The notes under the pieces: model-generated
The model's input: the letters and a program-made list of their open reading frames with translations, nothing else
Databases searched by the model: none
What the model was told of the DNA's origin: nothing
Shown here: in pieces, positions 22,748 to 31,549 of the stretch
Layout of the letters: the number at the start of each line of letters is the position of its first letter
Position numbering within the stretch: the first letter of the stretch is position 1
Translations under genes and position numbers: made by a program
Assembly (NCBI GenBank): GCA_964497245.1
Contig: CAZCCC010000005.1
Location: 1 to 48,669, forward strand
Source of the DNA: CAZCCC01 sp964497245
Lineage (GTDB): Bacteria > Patescibacteriota > Patescibacteriia > Buchananbacterales > UBA6539
DNA: 48,669 nucleotides
Reading direction: 5' to 3'

Positions 22748-23355
22748 TGATTGCTTCTCTTTCAGGAAAAATTACATACAAAAGTCCGGAGTTGCGCAAA
22801 GACTCTTATTTAGTAATTGATGTAGGCGGAGTCGGCTATAAGGTCTATATGCCGCAGAGTAATTTAAAAAAAATAAAAGAAGAAGATGAAATAATTATTT
22901 ATACATATCTTTCAGTTTCCGAGCGCGCCATGGATTTATACGGCTTTTTGGATCCGGCAGACAAAACTTTTTTTATCCTTTTGCTTGAAGTCCCGGGAAT
23001 CGGCCCGAAATCAGCAATCAGTATTTTGGATAAAACAACAATGTCAGAAGTACAACAGGCAATTCTAAATGATGATTCAACAGTATTAACCAAAATGTCG
23101 GGTTTAGGCGAAAAAACAGCAGATAAAATAATAGTCACTTTAAAAAGTAAAGTTGAAAAGCTTACTTCCGGCAGCAAAGGGAAAAAAACAGAAGATAAAA
23201 ATTCTGCTGATTCGGATGCATTTGATGCTTTGGTAAGTTTCGGCTACTCCGCGGCTGAATCAAGAAAAGCTTTAAGTCAAGTTAATGATAAAATTATTGA
23301 ATCTTCTAAAAAATTAAGGGAAGCTTTAAGAATTTTAGGGAAAAAGAATAAATAA
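22747..23355 (+). CDS. ruvA: Holliday junction branch migration protein RuvA
   Basis: 202 residues with the three expected parts: an OB-fold N-terminus (MIASLSGKITYKSPE...VDVGGVGYKVYMPQS), tandem helix-hairpin-helix motifs (LLEVPGIGPKSAISIL and LTKMSGLGEKTADKIIVTL), and the C-terminal domain that contacts RuvB (DAFDALVSFGYSAAESRKAL). It forms the tetramer that holds Holliday junctions for RuvB. ruvB lies 6.5 kb away on the other strand; no ruvC is in the window. Apparently leaderless. Confidence 0.95.
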   Translation: MIASLSGKITYKSPELRKDSYLVIDVGGVGYKVYMPQSNLKKIKEEDEIIIYTYLSVSERAMDLYGFLDPADKTFFILLLEVPGIGPKSAISILDKTTMSEVQQAILNDDSTVLTKMSGLGEKTADKIIVTLKSKVEKLTSGSKGKKTEDKNSADSDAFDALVSFGYSAAESRKALSQVNDKIIESSKKLREALRILGKKNK

Positions 23356-23436
23356 TTTTTTTTAAATAAATCAAGTATTTTTTTGAGCCTAGAGTTCATA
23401 TTGGAGTTGATAATCTTCATTGTTGATTTTTTTTGC

Positions 23437-23468
23437 ATCCCCCGCAGCAAGCTGCGGGATTTTTATTA
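23437..23468 (+). terminator. Intrinsic terminator downstream of ruvA
   Basis: TCCCGCAG / CTGCGGGA stem followed by TTTTTATT. Confidence 0.75.
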
Positions 23469-23481
23469 AATTTACATAATA

Positions 23482-23513
23482 AAAAAACCGAATCAATCAC
23501 GATTCGGTGGTAT
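23482..23513 (-). terminator. Terminator overlapping the stop codon of the small membrane gene
   Basis: CCGAATC / GATTCGG with T7 on the minus strand. One arm encodes the last residues (Thr-Glu-Ser) and the stop codon of the gene at 23497. Confidence 0.7.
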
Positions 23514-23781
23514 TTTTTGAAACCATACTATCATGCAGCAAGCCTGTGAAAAGGGCTATGCCAAGAGTAGTGGCAAAAATAAAGTTAGGGGTATTGAATA
23601 TAAACATTATTTCCCAAAATGCCGATTTTAATATCGGGTGCTTTTCTTCAGCTTGTATTCCAAAAACTATTTCAATTAACGCATTTTGTTTTTTGTGGAG
23701 CAAGACAAATAAAGCAAGATAAATGAAGCTGCCGATGAAATGAGCTAGCAGCAATGAAAGAACAATAATTGAGGTTTCCAT
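23497..23781 (-). CDS. Small membrane protein, twin A
   Basis: 94 residues, with two or three TM segments (LSLLLAHFIGSFIYLALFVLL and IFNTPNFIFATTLGIALFTGLL). Its start METSIIVLSLLLAHFIG and its end TTES are shared with the protein at 24038-24313, while the middles differ. The two are therefore diverged paralogues. GGAG lies upstream of the start. No function is recognised. Confidence 0.65.
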   Translation of the reverse strand: METSIIVLSLLLAHFIGSFIYLALFVLLHKKQNALIEIVFGIQAEEKHPILKSAFWEIMFIFNTPNFIFATTLGIALFTGLLHDSMVSKNTTES

Positions 23782-24037
23782 TTTTAACGCTCCTTGTTTT
23801 TTGGGTTAAGTTTTTTTCATTTTACTAAATAAGCCAGAAATAATTCTGCAATTTCAGTAAATTTGACAGGACTATTTTTAAGAGTATCGTAAATACCGAA
23901 ATTTTCAAACAGGAGATGTTTCTAAAATTTTCGGATTTGTAATGAACGATATTTGAAGTTTATTCAACTTACTATAATATTTTAAAAATGTCAATTAAGT
24001 AAAATATATTAAATTGAAGAAAAAAACCGAATCAATT

Positions 24038-24313
24038 TTAGGATTCGGTGGAAGGTTTGTGTATAAATTCATAAAAATCCAGTCCTAATATTACAAAAAA
24101 AAGAACAATAAAACCAATAAGATTAATAAATATTAGTATTTCCCAAAAGAAAGAATAAGCTATTATTGGCAGTTTAAAAGAACGAAAAATTGGAGAATCA
24201 GAAATTATTACTATAATTAGATTATTAGATTTGTATATCCTTATAAGGCACACAATCCAGCAGCCAATGAAATGAGCTAGCAGCAATGAAAGAACAATAG
24301 TTGAAATTTCCAT
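24038..24313 (-). CDS. Small membrane protein, twin B
   Basis: 91 residues, three likely TM segments. MEISTIVLSLLLAHFIG at the start and STES at the end match twin A. The stop codon and the preceding codons again form one arm of a terminator hairpin (CCGAATC / GATTCGG with T run, 24024-24053). The gene begins 17 bp downstream of the degenerate receiver gene, so the two are probably co-transcribed. Confidence 0.65.
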   Translation of the reverse strand: MEISTIVLSLLLAHFIGCWIVCLIRIYKSNNLIIVIISDSPIFRSFKLPIIAYSFFWEILIFINLIGFIVLFFVILGLDFYEFIHKPSTES

Positions 24314-24330
24314 TTTAAGTCTCCTTTTGA

Positions 24331-24759
24331 TTAAACAGTTGTTTGTGAACTTGCAAAGAATGATTTTACAATTTCAACAAATTCTTTAGGACCGGTTTTC
24401 AAAGCATCATGAATGCTTAAAACTCCCAAACCTAAAATGATTTTATTATTTTCTTCATTTGCACTATTTGTAAGGATGATAACCGGAGTTTGCGGGTCAG
24501 CACCAAGTTTGGCGCTTTTGATTTGTCTTAGGATATTAATTCCCGGGCATAACAATTCCTCTTCACCATCTAAAATCACTAAATTGGATGGATCTTGTTG
24601 AACTTTCAACGGCTCTAAAATTATTAAATCAAATTTATTATTTTTTAGCGCATCAATAATTTCAGAGTGAAAATTGGTTGAGACAACCTGGAAATCTTCT
24701 TGTTCAAGACACAAGACATGATATTTATAAGCAGTCGGTCCAATAAAGAGTATTTTCAT
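24331..24759 (-). CDS. Degenerate response-regulator receiver-like protein
   Basis: 142 residues with the alternating strand-helix layout of a CheY-type receiver: MKILFIGPTAY, DLIILEPL, TPVIILTNSANEEN and GVLSIHDALKTGP. The acidic pair after strand 1 is replaced by Gly-Pro. The phospho-acceptor Asp at the end of strand 3 is replaced by Glu. The Thr and Lys of later strands appear kept. It probably cannot be phosphorylated and may be locked in an active-like state or bind a partner directly. It is transcribed with twin B of the small membrane proteins. Confidence 0.65.
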   Translation of the reverse strand: MKILFIGPTAYKYHVLCLEQEDFQVVSTNFHSEIIDALKNNKFDLIILEPLKVQQDPSNLVILDGEEELLCPGINILRQIKSAKLGADPQTPVIILTNSANEENNKIILGLGVLSIHDALKTGPKEFVEIVKSFFASSQTTV

Positions 24760-24877
24760 TTTTTAACCTTTCTTTTCTTTCTTTTTTCTGCCAGGGTTGG
24801 ATTGTAATGAGCGATACTTAAAACCCATTTAAATTAACAGACTATGTGAGATAAGTCAAGAAGTTTGAGATAAATAT

Positions 24878-26197
24878 TTATATTAAAGCAATTAAAATCC
24901 AAAATAAAATTGCCAAATCATTTTTAAAATATGGAACATCAATTAAGCCGTGAATAAGCAGACAGAACATAGCGGATAAAATACCAAGGGCTATTAGTTT
25001 ATACCTTGAAGCTGTTAGTTTGCAGCCGGTAAAGCCGTGTTTGAAGAATTTTGTCGAAAGCCAGATAAAACCAATTAGGCCAAGTAGACCGATTTCAAGC
25101 CAAAAATTCAAAAATATGTTATGTGGATAAAGCAGCGGTTCCATTTTTAAGGGCTCTCTTAGTTGATTTTGAATCACAGAAAAGCCGGTAAGTCCGGCGC
25201 CTAATATGAAATTTTTTGGCGATGATAAAAGATAGTCAGTGCTCATTTGCCAAAGAGTCAAACGATTTTGGCCGGAGTGATTTTGAAAAGTGATTATTGG
25301 CCAGATTTTTTCTCGCGTTATTGGTAATATCAAAGAAGTAATTAATAACAGTAAAAACGTAAAGACTATTAATTTTTTATTCCAGCCAATCTTTTTATTT
25401 CCAGGCTGCAAGAAAAAAACAAAGAACAAAATTCCGGCTAAAAGCCCAAGCCAGGTTCCTTGAGAAATGGTAAAAATAATTGCCAAAATTGCCGGAATGA
25501 ATATTAATAATTTTAAAATTGTTGCTTTGTAATTTTTAATTTCTTGTATAATCCAACCAAAGTAGATTATTATAATTGGTCCCAGATAAAGACCAACGGC
25601 ATTTGGCGAAGTAAAAATGGATGTGACGCGCCGGCTTGTCTGTCCGGTCCAGCCCGGCTCGGCAATGGCAAAGCCGGTAAATTTTTGGAAAATTGCCAGA
25701 AATGAAATAACAAGAGTTGAAATTCCCAAAGACCATAAAATAATTTTTTTATCTTTTGAATTTTTTATAACATTAATCAATATCAGATAAAACATTATTG
25801 GCTCAATAAAGTAAGCCTTCCAAATACCGGCAGCGGCAGATATGTTTTGTGAGATGAAAACGGAAATTGTTGAAGCAAAAAGAATTACAAGAATAGGCCA
25901 TTTTAATTTGTAGTCTGCAGCTCCCAGTCTATAGTTTTTAGCTAGCAGAGATTTTGTGAAAGTTATTATAAATATGGTCCAGATGCAAAGTTCAAGATAA
26001 GTAAAAGGCAGAAACCAAATTTTAGAGCGGAAAAGATATGTCGGCAGTAAAATTATCACCAGCCCTGCCGCGTAAATCGGTTTTTTCCAAGACAGATAGC
26101 CCAAGATTACTAAAAGTATCAAGAGTAAAAAATTTATCTGATGCCAGAATTGATTCAAAATATTTTGAATTTGCCAGTGAAAATCAAAGAGAAACAT
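24878..26197 (-). CDS. O-antigen ligase / polymerase-like membrane protein
   Basis: 439 residues with about ten to twelve TM segments and the periplasmic loop expected for the Wzy_C/O-antigen ligase family, including RRVTSIFTSPNAVGLYLGP and the later GQNRLTLW...LGAGLTGF...YPHNIFLNFWLEIGLLGL. Such proteins join or polymerise lipid-linked glycans at the outer face of the membrane. It lies directly downstream of an HD hydrolase and a flippase gene on the same strand, a short surface polysaccharide cluster. Good family match; polymer unknown. Confidence 0.82.
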   Translation of the reverse strand: MFLFDFHWQIQNILNQFWHQINFLLLILLVILGYLSWKKPIYAAGLVIILLPTYLFRSKIWFLPFTYLELCIWTIFIITFTKSLLAKNYRLGAADYKLKWPILVILFASTISVFISQNISAAAGIWKAYFIEPIMFYLILINVIKNSKDKKIILWSLGISTLVISFLAIFQKFTGFAIAEPGWTGQTSRRVTSIFTSPNAVGLYLGPIIIIYFGWIIQEIKNYKATILKLLIFIPAILAIIFTISQGTWLGLLAGILFFVFFLQPGNKKIGWNKKLIVFTFLLLLITSLILPITREKIWPIITFQNHSGQNRLTLWQMSTDYLLSSPKNFILGAGLTGFSVIQNQLREPLKMEPLLYPHNIFLNFWLEIGLLGLIGFIWLSTKFFKHGFTGCKLTASRYKLIALGILSAMFCLLIHGLIDVPYFKNDLAILFWILIALI

Positions 26198-26214
26198 AAT
26201 TGGATCAGTAATTA

Positions 26215-27207
26215 TTAATTTCCAATAATTTTAATATAAAAACCTTTTTTAGCTTGCTTTAACCATTTATCAGTTTGTTTTTTATAGGTTTTGTCTAGGT
26301 CAGTCAGGCGGACGAGTTTTTTGTTTTTTAAAAAATAAGGATCAACAACTCTTGGTTTAGAGCGGGTGAAAAAATCGGCTTGATTTTTGGAAACGAGTTT
26401 GACTTTTAATTTCTTCAAAATTTTCAAGTTTCCCAGAATTTTTTTATCTTTTGAATTTTTTAATCTTTTTATTAATTCATCATCGGTTGAAAAAAGGTTT
26501 TTTGTGGTAATAATATTTTTTTGCAGGGCAATTTTTATCGTGTCAGCCAGAATTTTGTACAATGAAGACTGCATCGGGTTGCACCAAGTTTTTATGTTAA
26601 GCTTTAGATATATTGAAGCAAATCGCTTAGCCCAGATTTTTTCAGTAAAAACAAATTGTTTTTTAAAAACAACCAAATTGTCAATTATTTTTTTGGGGCT
26701 TATTTTGGAAATTTTTTCCAAAGGGAATTCGCGCAAAGTGTAGTCAATTCTGTCAGCGCATAAATTAGGCAAATCATTTTCCAGCAGGGGAAAATTATCT
26801 TTGTCTAAAATATATGAAGGATTGAAGGAATGTTTTTTCAATATCTTGTTTATTCCTTGTATTTCAAAAGCTTTAGTCATTTTATTGTCTTGGTAGTCGT
26901 GCTTTAAGTAGTTGGAATTAAAAACAAAATCAGCAACATGAGAAAAGGCGGTATGAGATATGTCATGCAGAAGCCCGGCGATTTGCTCTTCAAGCGGTGC
27001 ATTGAATTTTTTTAAAAGTAGCATTACACCCAGAGAATGTTCATATCTGCTGAAAGACGACTTGCAGTTTTGGTGCAAATCCCAAGCGCCTTTTTGACTT
27101 ACTCCCTTGAGCCTGTCCATGGCTTTTGAGTTTAATAAATCAATAAGAACCGGTTCGCTTATTTTAAATTGGCCGTATATTTTATCTTTAATTATCAATT
27201 TTTTCAT
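26215..27207 (-). CDS. HD-domain phosphohydrolase
   Basis: 330 residues. The metal-binding HD pattern is clear: RYEHSLGVMLLLKKF, then AGLLHDISHTAFSHVADF (His-Asp at about residues 87-88), and NLCADRIDYTLRE downstream with the last Asp. This arrangement is that of the dGTPase/SAMHD1-like HD superfamily, which hydrolyses nucleotides or related phosphates. The start overlaps the end of the flippase gene by 20 bp, so translation is likely coupled. The link to polysaccharide genes may be only positional. Confidence 0.83.
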   Translation of the reverse strand: MKKLIIKDKIYGQFKISEPVLIDLLNSKAMDRLKGVSQKGAWDLHQNCKSSFSRYEHSLGVMLLLKKFNAPLEEQIAGLLHDISHTAFSHVADFVFNSNYLKHDYQDNKMTKAFEIQGINKILKKHSFNPSYILDKDNFPLLENDLPNLCADRIDYTLREFPLEKISKISPKKIIDNLVVFKKQFVFTEKIWAKRFASIYLKLNIKTWCNPMQSSLYKILADTIKIALQKNIITTKNLFSTDDELIKRLKNSKDKKILGNLKILKKLKVKLVSKNQADFFTRSKPRVVDPYFLKNKKLVRLTDLDKTYKKQTDKWLKQAKKGFYIKIIGN

Positions 27208-28627
27208 TATTTTTAATATTTATCATTTCCAAAACAACATTTTTATCAAAGCCTTTTAGCAAGTAGAGAGTTGTGAAATAAACCAAAACTCCCATACCTA
27301 AAGAAAAAACAAAATTTGCACCGGAAAAAAAATAAAGACAAATTGCCATAATACCGCTTGCCAAAATTGATTTTACAAAAATTTTAAGATTTGGGAAAAA
27401 TTTTATATTTTTATACATTATCCAGCTGGCAGTGGCTAAAATGAAAACCTCGGTAAATACAGTCATCCATGCCGCGCCCCAGTAGCCGTATTTTGGAATA
27501 AAAATCAAATAGCCGATCATTGAAATTATTGCATTAAGCAAATAGAATTTTATCATTTGTTTTTGTTTGTTTATCGCCACTACGACGTAGCCGAAACTGC
27601 CTGCAATAAATATGGCTCCGGTTGCCAAAAGCAGGATTTTTAAAATATCGCCGGAAATTATAAATTCCGATCCGGCCATCAATACCATTAAAGGCCGGCT
27701 TAAAAAATATCCGCCGACAATCATCGGAATTGTCATTATTATTAAAAAATCAAAAGTGGATTGAATGATGATTTTTAATTTAGTGAAATCTTTTATTGAA
27801 ACAGTCTGTGCCATTATCGGCAAAATTAGTCCCATAAAAAGGTAGCTTATATTTATTAAAACTTCAAGCATCCGGTAAGGGGCGGAATAAATCCCGACTT
27901 CCTGCTGGCTTCTAATCAAAGACATTATGAAAATATCGCCTTTGAAATAAACGAGATTTAAGGCAATAGTCAAAGCGATCGGCCAGGCTGTAATCATTAT
28001 TTTTTTCCAAATTTCTTTTTGGAAGGCCGGTTTAAGGCTTGTCTGTTTTGAAGCAAGCCAGAAAGCGATTAACAAGGCGAATATGTTGTCAATTACAACA
28101 GCGCTAATTACGCCTATAAGGCCTTTGTTAAAATAAATGACTGCAACGAGAATCATTAGTTGGATTATTTTTCCGGCGACTTCAGCGGAAACAGTTTTAT
28201 GTATGGTTAAGTGCTTTTGAAAGAGGCTGGTCAAAGTGGTAAGCATGTTGTTGGCCACGAAGCCGAAAGCGGCAAGGCTTACTCCTAGTTTTACGATTTT
28301 TGGGTAAGGGAAAAATAAAACAACGACTGAAGCCAAACCGAGAAAAAGAACTGAAGTGGCAAACCTGATTGTCAGCGCATTGCTTAAAATCAGGCTTTCG
28401 TCTTCCTTTGGATCTGAAATCAATTTTGTTGTTGTCATTTGCAGGCCCAAATCAACCAGTATTCCAAAGATCATCAAGAAAGCATATACTGTTGAAAAAT
28501 AACCATACCCTTCTTGTCCCAGATAGCGGGTCATTAAACCGAAACTTATCAGGGCAATGGCGATGCTTATGCCTTTGCCAAAAACTTGAATGGCGGTATT
28601 GTGAGCGATTTTTTTTGCCTCATTCAT
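27188..28627 (-). CDS. Polysaccharide flippase (Wzx/MATE-like)
   Basis: 479 residues, about 12-14 TM segments. The N-terminus AIQVFGKGISIAIALISFGLM..YLGQEGYGYFSTVYAF is characteristic of the polysaccharide biosynthesis/MOP exporter superfamily, and the repeated pattern after residue 240 (YRMLEVLINISYLFMGLILPIMAQ) also fits. It would move lipid-linked sugar units across the membrane for the ligase encoded downstream. Start at 28627; no obvious SD. Confidence 0.88.
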   Translation of the reverse strand: MNEAKKIAHNTAIQVFGKGISIAIALISFGLMTRYLGQEGYGYFSTVYAFLMIFGILVDLGLQMTTTKLISDPKEDESLILSNALTIRFATSVLFLGLASVVVLFFPYPKIVKLGVSLAAFGFVANNMLTTLTSLFQKHLTIHKTVSAEVAGKIIQLMILVAVIYFNKGLIGVISAVVIDNIFALLIAFWLASKQTSLKPAFQKEIWKKIMITAWPIALTIALNLVYFKGDIFIMSLIRSQQEVGIYSAPYRMLEVLINISYLFMGLILPIMAQTVSIKDFTKLKIIIQSTFDFLIIMTIPMIVGGYFLSRPLMVLMAGSEFIISGDILKILLLATGAIFIAGSFGYVVVAINKQKQMIKFYLLNAIISMIGYLIFIPKYGYWGAAWMTVFTEVFILATASWIMYKNIKFFPNLKIFVKSILASGIMAICLYFFSGANFVFSLGMGVLVYFTTLYLLKGFDKNVVLEMINIKNNEKIDN

Positions 28628-28709
28628 TGTCGTTGATTTTATAGTAAATGCAATTAATCAAATATTGATTTCATTTTAGCAAATTTCAACTCATTTTTCA
28701 ATTTTTTAA

Positions 28710-28772
28710 TTGACAATTTTTTTTAGGTATGCTATACTGTATTTAGAGAGTTTGGAGTAATACTCTTTTTTT
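28710..28772 (+). promoter_or_regulatory. Consensus promoter followed at once by a terminator-like hairpin
   Basis: TTGACA at 28710-28715, 17 bp, TATACT at 28733-28738 with an extended TG. The predicted start near 28745 is followed at once by AGAGT / ACTCT (28747-28766) and a T run to 28772. No plus-strand gene follows, only the converging gene that ends at 28976. This may define a very short RNA or, by read-through, an RNA of about 225 nt ending at the hairpin at 28932-28968. The rest of the gap 28628-28975 shows nothing else. Confidence 0.45.
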
Positions 28773-28931
28773 GTAGCCAAATCAGATTTTCAACTAAAAA
28801 TATTAATTATGATAATTTTTGCCTTTTTGTCGCCTTAATTTTTAATTGCGGCTTTGAAATCAGGGCAGTATAATATTTGTTCTTTTATAAGCTACAATTT
28901 ATTATTTCAGATTTTTGAAAAACAAAAACAA

Positions 28932-28968
28932 AAATATGGCCTGTTGTGCCATATTTTTTTATAATAAA
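28932..28968. terminator. Bidirectional terminator
   Basis: AAATATGGC / GCCATATTT with T runs in both directions; it ends the PH-domain gene on the minus strand. Confidence 0.75.
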
Positions 28969-28975
28969 AATTTTT

Positions 28976-29545
28976 TTAATTATTTACAGATATTTTATCT
29001 TTGCCGGAGATAATGCCTTGAAATCTTTTACTTTCTTCGGCGAAATGATTTATTTTTTTTGCTACTTTATATGGTTCGGGGATCTGTTTGAAAACAAATC
29101 TTGGTTCCTTTCCGGCAGTTTGGATATAAACTTCGCCAAAATTGAAAACAGTTGAAAAAAATCCTTTTAATTTTGAAGTTACGTCCTGGATGCGGTAAAG
29201 TTTTTGTTCTGATACTGTTCTTACAAAAAGTCCGTGTTGTTCAATGTTTATTATTCTTTTGTTTGTTATTATCCAGACATCCAGATAATAGTCAACAAAA
29301 CTGTGAAAGGCAAAAAGCCAGATGTAAAGATAATAGGTGCTGGTGAATAATACTAAAATTGGATAAGATATTTCTCCACTAAAAATTTGGCCTAAAACAT
29401 TTTGGAAAATTAAATAAAACAGGGGAGGCAAAATTGCGGTCAAAGACCAAAATATTATTTTTGCCAGAATTATGATGTAATGCCGTCTAAGCAACAGTAT
29501 TATTTTTTCATCTTTTTGGTGATGTGGTATATAGAATTCAAACAT
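28976..29545 (-). CDS. Membrane protein with bacterial PH (YdbS-like) domain
   Basis: 189 residues. Two TM segments (about 25-50 and 60-85) precede a bPH_2-type domain: DVWIITNKRIINIEQHGLFVRTVSEQKLYRIQDV...FNFGEVYIQTAG, with the typical TNKRI and LYRIQDV motifs. The function of this family is unclear; it is membrane-associated. It is co-transcribed with the 79-residue membrane protein directly upstream (gap 4 bp). Confidence 0.8.
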   Translation of the reverse strand: MFEFYIPHHQKDEKIILLLRRHYIIILAKIIFWSLTAILPPLFYLIFQNVLGQIFSGEISYPILVLFTSTYYLYIWLFAFHSFVDYYLDVWIITNKRIINIEQHGLFVRTVSEQKLYRIQDVTSKLKGFFSTVFNFGEVYIQTAGKEPRFVFKQIPEPYKVAKKINHFAEESKRFQGIISGKDKISVNN

Positions 29546-29549
29546 AATA

Positions 29550-29789
29550 TTAATATATTGAATCAGGCATTAGGTTGATTGTCTGTTGCCAGTCAATTTC
29601 CCCTATATATCTCCACGAGATTAAAAGAATCAGAACAGAAACAATTATATAAAAACTTATTAATATAATATTGCTGAATGTTAAAAATCCGAAACGAATC
29701 AAATGATAAACATTGAAAAAAGTAAAAAAAATAAAAACCAGCACAAACAGCAGGTAAATGAAATAAAAAATTGATATTGATATTTCCAT
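29550..29789 (-). CDS. Small two-TM membrane protein
   Basis: 79 residues with hydrophobic segments at about 5-30 and 38-62, ending in a short polar tail. Four bp separate its stop from the start of the PH-domain gene, so the two form an operon. The family is not recognised. Confidence 0.6.
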   Translation of the reverse strand: MEISISIFYFIYLLFVLVFIFFTFFNVYHLIRFGFLTFSNIILISFYIIVSVLILLISWRYIGEIDWQQTINLMPDSIY

Positions 29790-29854
29790 ATTTTTATTAT
29801 ACCATTTTGTTTTAGTCGGGCAAAGTGGTTTGTTATCCGTTTAAACCGAATATA

Positions 29855-30892
29855 TTAAAATAAAGAATCAATGCCACTTTCTTGATTTTCAATTCCAAGA
29901 TGTTTGTAAGCGTTTCCGGTTGCCACCCTGCCTCTGGGAGTTCTTTTTAACATGCCTATTTGGATTAGAAACGGTTCATAGACGTCTTCAATGGTTGCCA
30001 TTTCTTCACCAGTAGCAGCGGCAATGGTGTTAAGGCCGACCGGACCGCCGCTGAATTTATTGATTATTGTTTTTATTATCAGCCGGTCAGTTTCATCAAG
30101 ACCCAAATCATCAATATCAAGCATTTCCAACGCCGACAGAGCGGAAATTTCGTCTATTTCTCCTCTGCCTTTAACTTGGGCGAAGTCCCTTACACGTTTT
30201 AGCAGGCGATTGGCTATTCTTGGGGTTTTTCGACAGCGGCCAGCAATTTTTTCCAAAGCGGAATTTTCAGCCGCAATTTCCAGGATTTTCGCTGAACGAT
30301 TTAGTATTTCTTCAATTTCATTATTTTCATAAAAATTAAGGTGATAAATATTGCCGAAGCGGTCGCGAAGAGGCGAGGAAATCATGCTTATTTTGGTTGT
30401 TGCTCCGACTATTGTAAAATGGGGCAAATCCAGTCTTAATGTTCTGGCTGACGGGCCTTTACCGATTACAATGTCTAAAGCGTAGTCTTCCATTGCCGGA
30501 TAAAGAATTTCTTCGATTACTTTGTTTAGCCGATGGATTTCATCAATAAATAGAATATCTCCATTTTCCAGGTTGGTCAGAATTGCGGCCAAATCGCCGC
30601 TTCGTTCCAAGGCCGGACCTGAAGTTACGCGGATATTGACTTTCATTTCCTGGGCAATTATGTGGGCAAGTGTTGTTTTACCCAGTCCAGGAGGACCATA
30701 AAGCAGAACGTGTTCTATTGGTTCTTTTCTACCTTTTGCCGCCTGCATGAAAATATGGAGATTATCTTTAATTCTTTCTTGCCCAACAAATTCATTTAGG
30801 CTTTTTGGCCTTAAAGATAAATCAAAAGCAGTTTCGCTTTTAAGTTCGTTTGGGTCAATTATCCGGTCTTTTTCGTTTTTCAGTATAGTCAT
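29855..30892 (-). CDS. ruvB: Holliday junction helicase RuvB
   Basis: 345 residues, normal length. LLYGPPGLGKTTLAHIIA is the Walker A motif, ILFIDEIHRLNK is Walker B, IVGATTKISMISSPLRDRFG carries sensor 1 and the arginine finger, and the C-terminal winged helix (TGEEMATIEDVYEPFLIQIGMLKRTPRGR) is intact. It drives branch migration with RuvA (22747-23355). Confidence 0.97.
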   Translation of the reverse strand: MTILKNEKDRIIDPNELKSETAFDLSLRPKSLNEFVGQERIKDNLHIFMQAAKGRKEPIEHVLLYGPPGLGKTTLAHIIAQEMKVNIRVTSGPALERSGDLAAILTNLENGDILFIDEIHRLNKVIEEILYPAMEDYALDIVIGKGPSARTLRLDLPHFTIVGATTKISMISSPLRDRFGNIYHLNFYENNEIEEILNRSAKILEIAAENSALEKIAGRCRKTPRIANRLLKRVRDFAQVKGRGEIDEISALSALEMLDIDDLGLDETDRLIIKTIINKFSGGPVGLNTIAAATGEEMATIEDVYEPFLIQIGMLKRTPRGRVATGNAYKHLGIENQESGIDSLF

Positions 30893-30967
30893 TTTGTTAT
30901 GAAATAGTAGACAGTTGCTGGTTAATAATGCTAGTAAACTATTACCATTTTACCTTTTTAAAATAAA

Positions 30968-31003
30968 AAAAACAACATTCTTTATAAAAAAATATTGTTT
31001 TTT
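30968..31003 (-). terminator. Intrinsic terminator of the small lipoprotein gene
   Basis: An imperfect stem AACAACATT / AATATTGTT followed on the minus strand by a T-rich run. Confidence 0.55.
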
Positions 31004-31005
31004 AG

Positions 31006-31332
31006 TTATCGGATAGGAGTCCAACCCGGTTCAAAATTCTCTCCGCAAACTTCTTCAAAAGTTTTTCCTTCAGGTATATAATCACACATTATAAAGCCGC
31101 ATTCACGGCCGGTTTCTTCTTCACATTCTTCCCGGCTTCTGAAAATTTTGTAATTTTGAATTACGTCGTTTTTTTCCGTATTCTCAAAATCGTTTAATAT
31201 GCCGTTTTCAATAATTTTGCCATTATCGTTTTTTTGTGGTTTATCGGCATTGTCCGGATTGTTAAGGCAACCAGAAGCCGTAAAAACGGAAATAAATAAA
31301 ATCATTGTTAGTAGCAGTATTTTTTGTTTCAT
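31006..31332 (-). CDS. Small secreted lipoprotein
   Basis: 108 residues starting at the ATG at 31332 (MKQKILLLTMILFISVFTASGC). An upstream in-frame ATG would lie inside the tRNA-Leu gene. The signal peptide ends in a lipobox, TASGC. The mature part has a low-complexity Asn/Asp/Lys stretch and a Cys-containing C-terminal region (REECEEETGRECGFIMCDYIP...EVCGENF) that could form disulfides. No domain is recognised. It is adjacent to tRNA-Leu and may be transcribed with it. Confidence 0.75.
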   Translation of the reverse strand: MKQKILLLTMILFISVFTASGCLNNPDNADKPQKNDNGKIIENGILNDFENTEKNDVIQNYKIFRSREECEEETGRECGFIMCDYIPEGKTFEEVCGENFEPGWTPIR

Positions 31333-31344
31333 ACTTTTTAATTT

Positions 31345-31432
31345 TGGTGCCGCGGGTGGGAATCGAACCCACACGGCTTATTCAGCCACAGGATTTTAAG
31401 TCCTGCGTGTCTACCAATTCCACCACCGCGGC
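31345..31432 (-). tRNA. tRNA-Leu (anticodon UAA)
   Basis: The acceptor stem GCCGCGG / CCGCGGC, D arm, anticodon loop with TAA, a long variable arm typical of class II tRNAs, and the T arm (GTGGG-TTCGATT-CCCAC) are all visible. The 3' CCA is encoded (31345-31347 on the complement). Mature body 31348-31432. Confidence 0.96.
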
Positions 31433-31549
31433 ATGTTGTATATCTTAAATCTTAAATCTAATATCGGAAAAATTTGGAAGCTACCTTCTGCAATTATTTA
31501 TTTTCATATTGCCTTTAAACTTTAATTATAATATGCTAAAAATAGTGTT

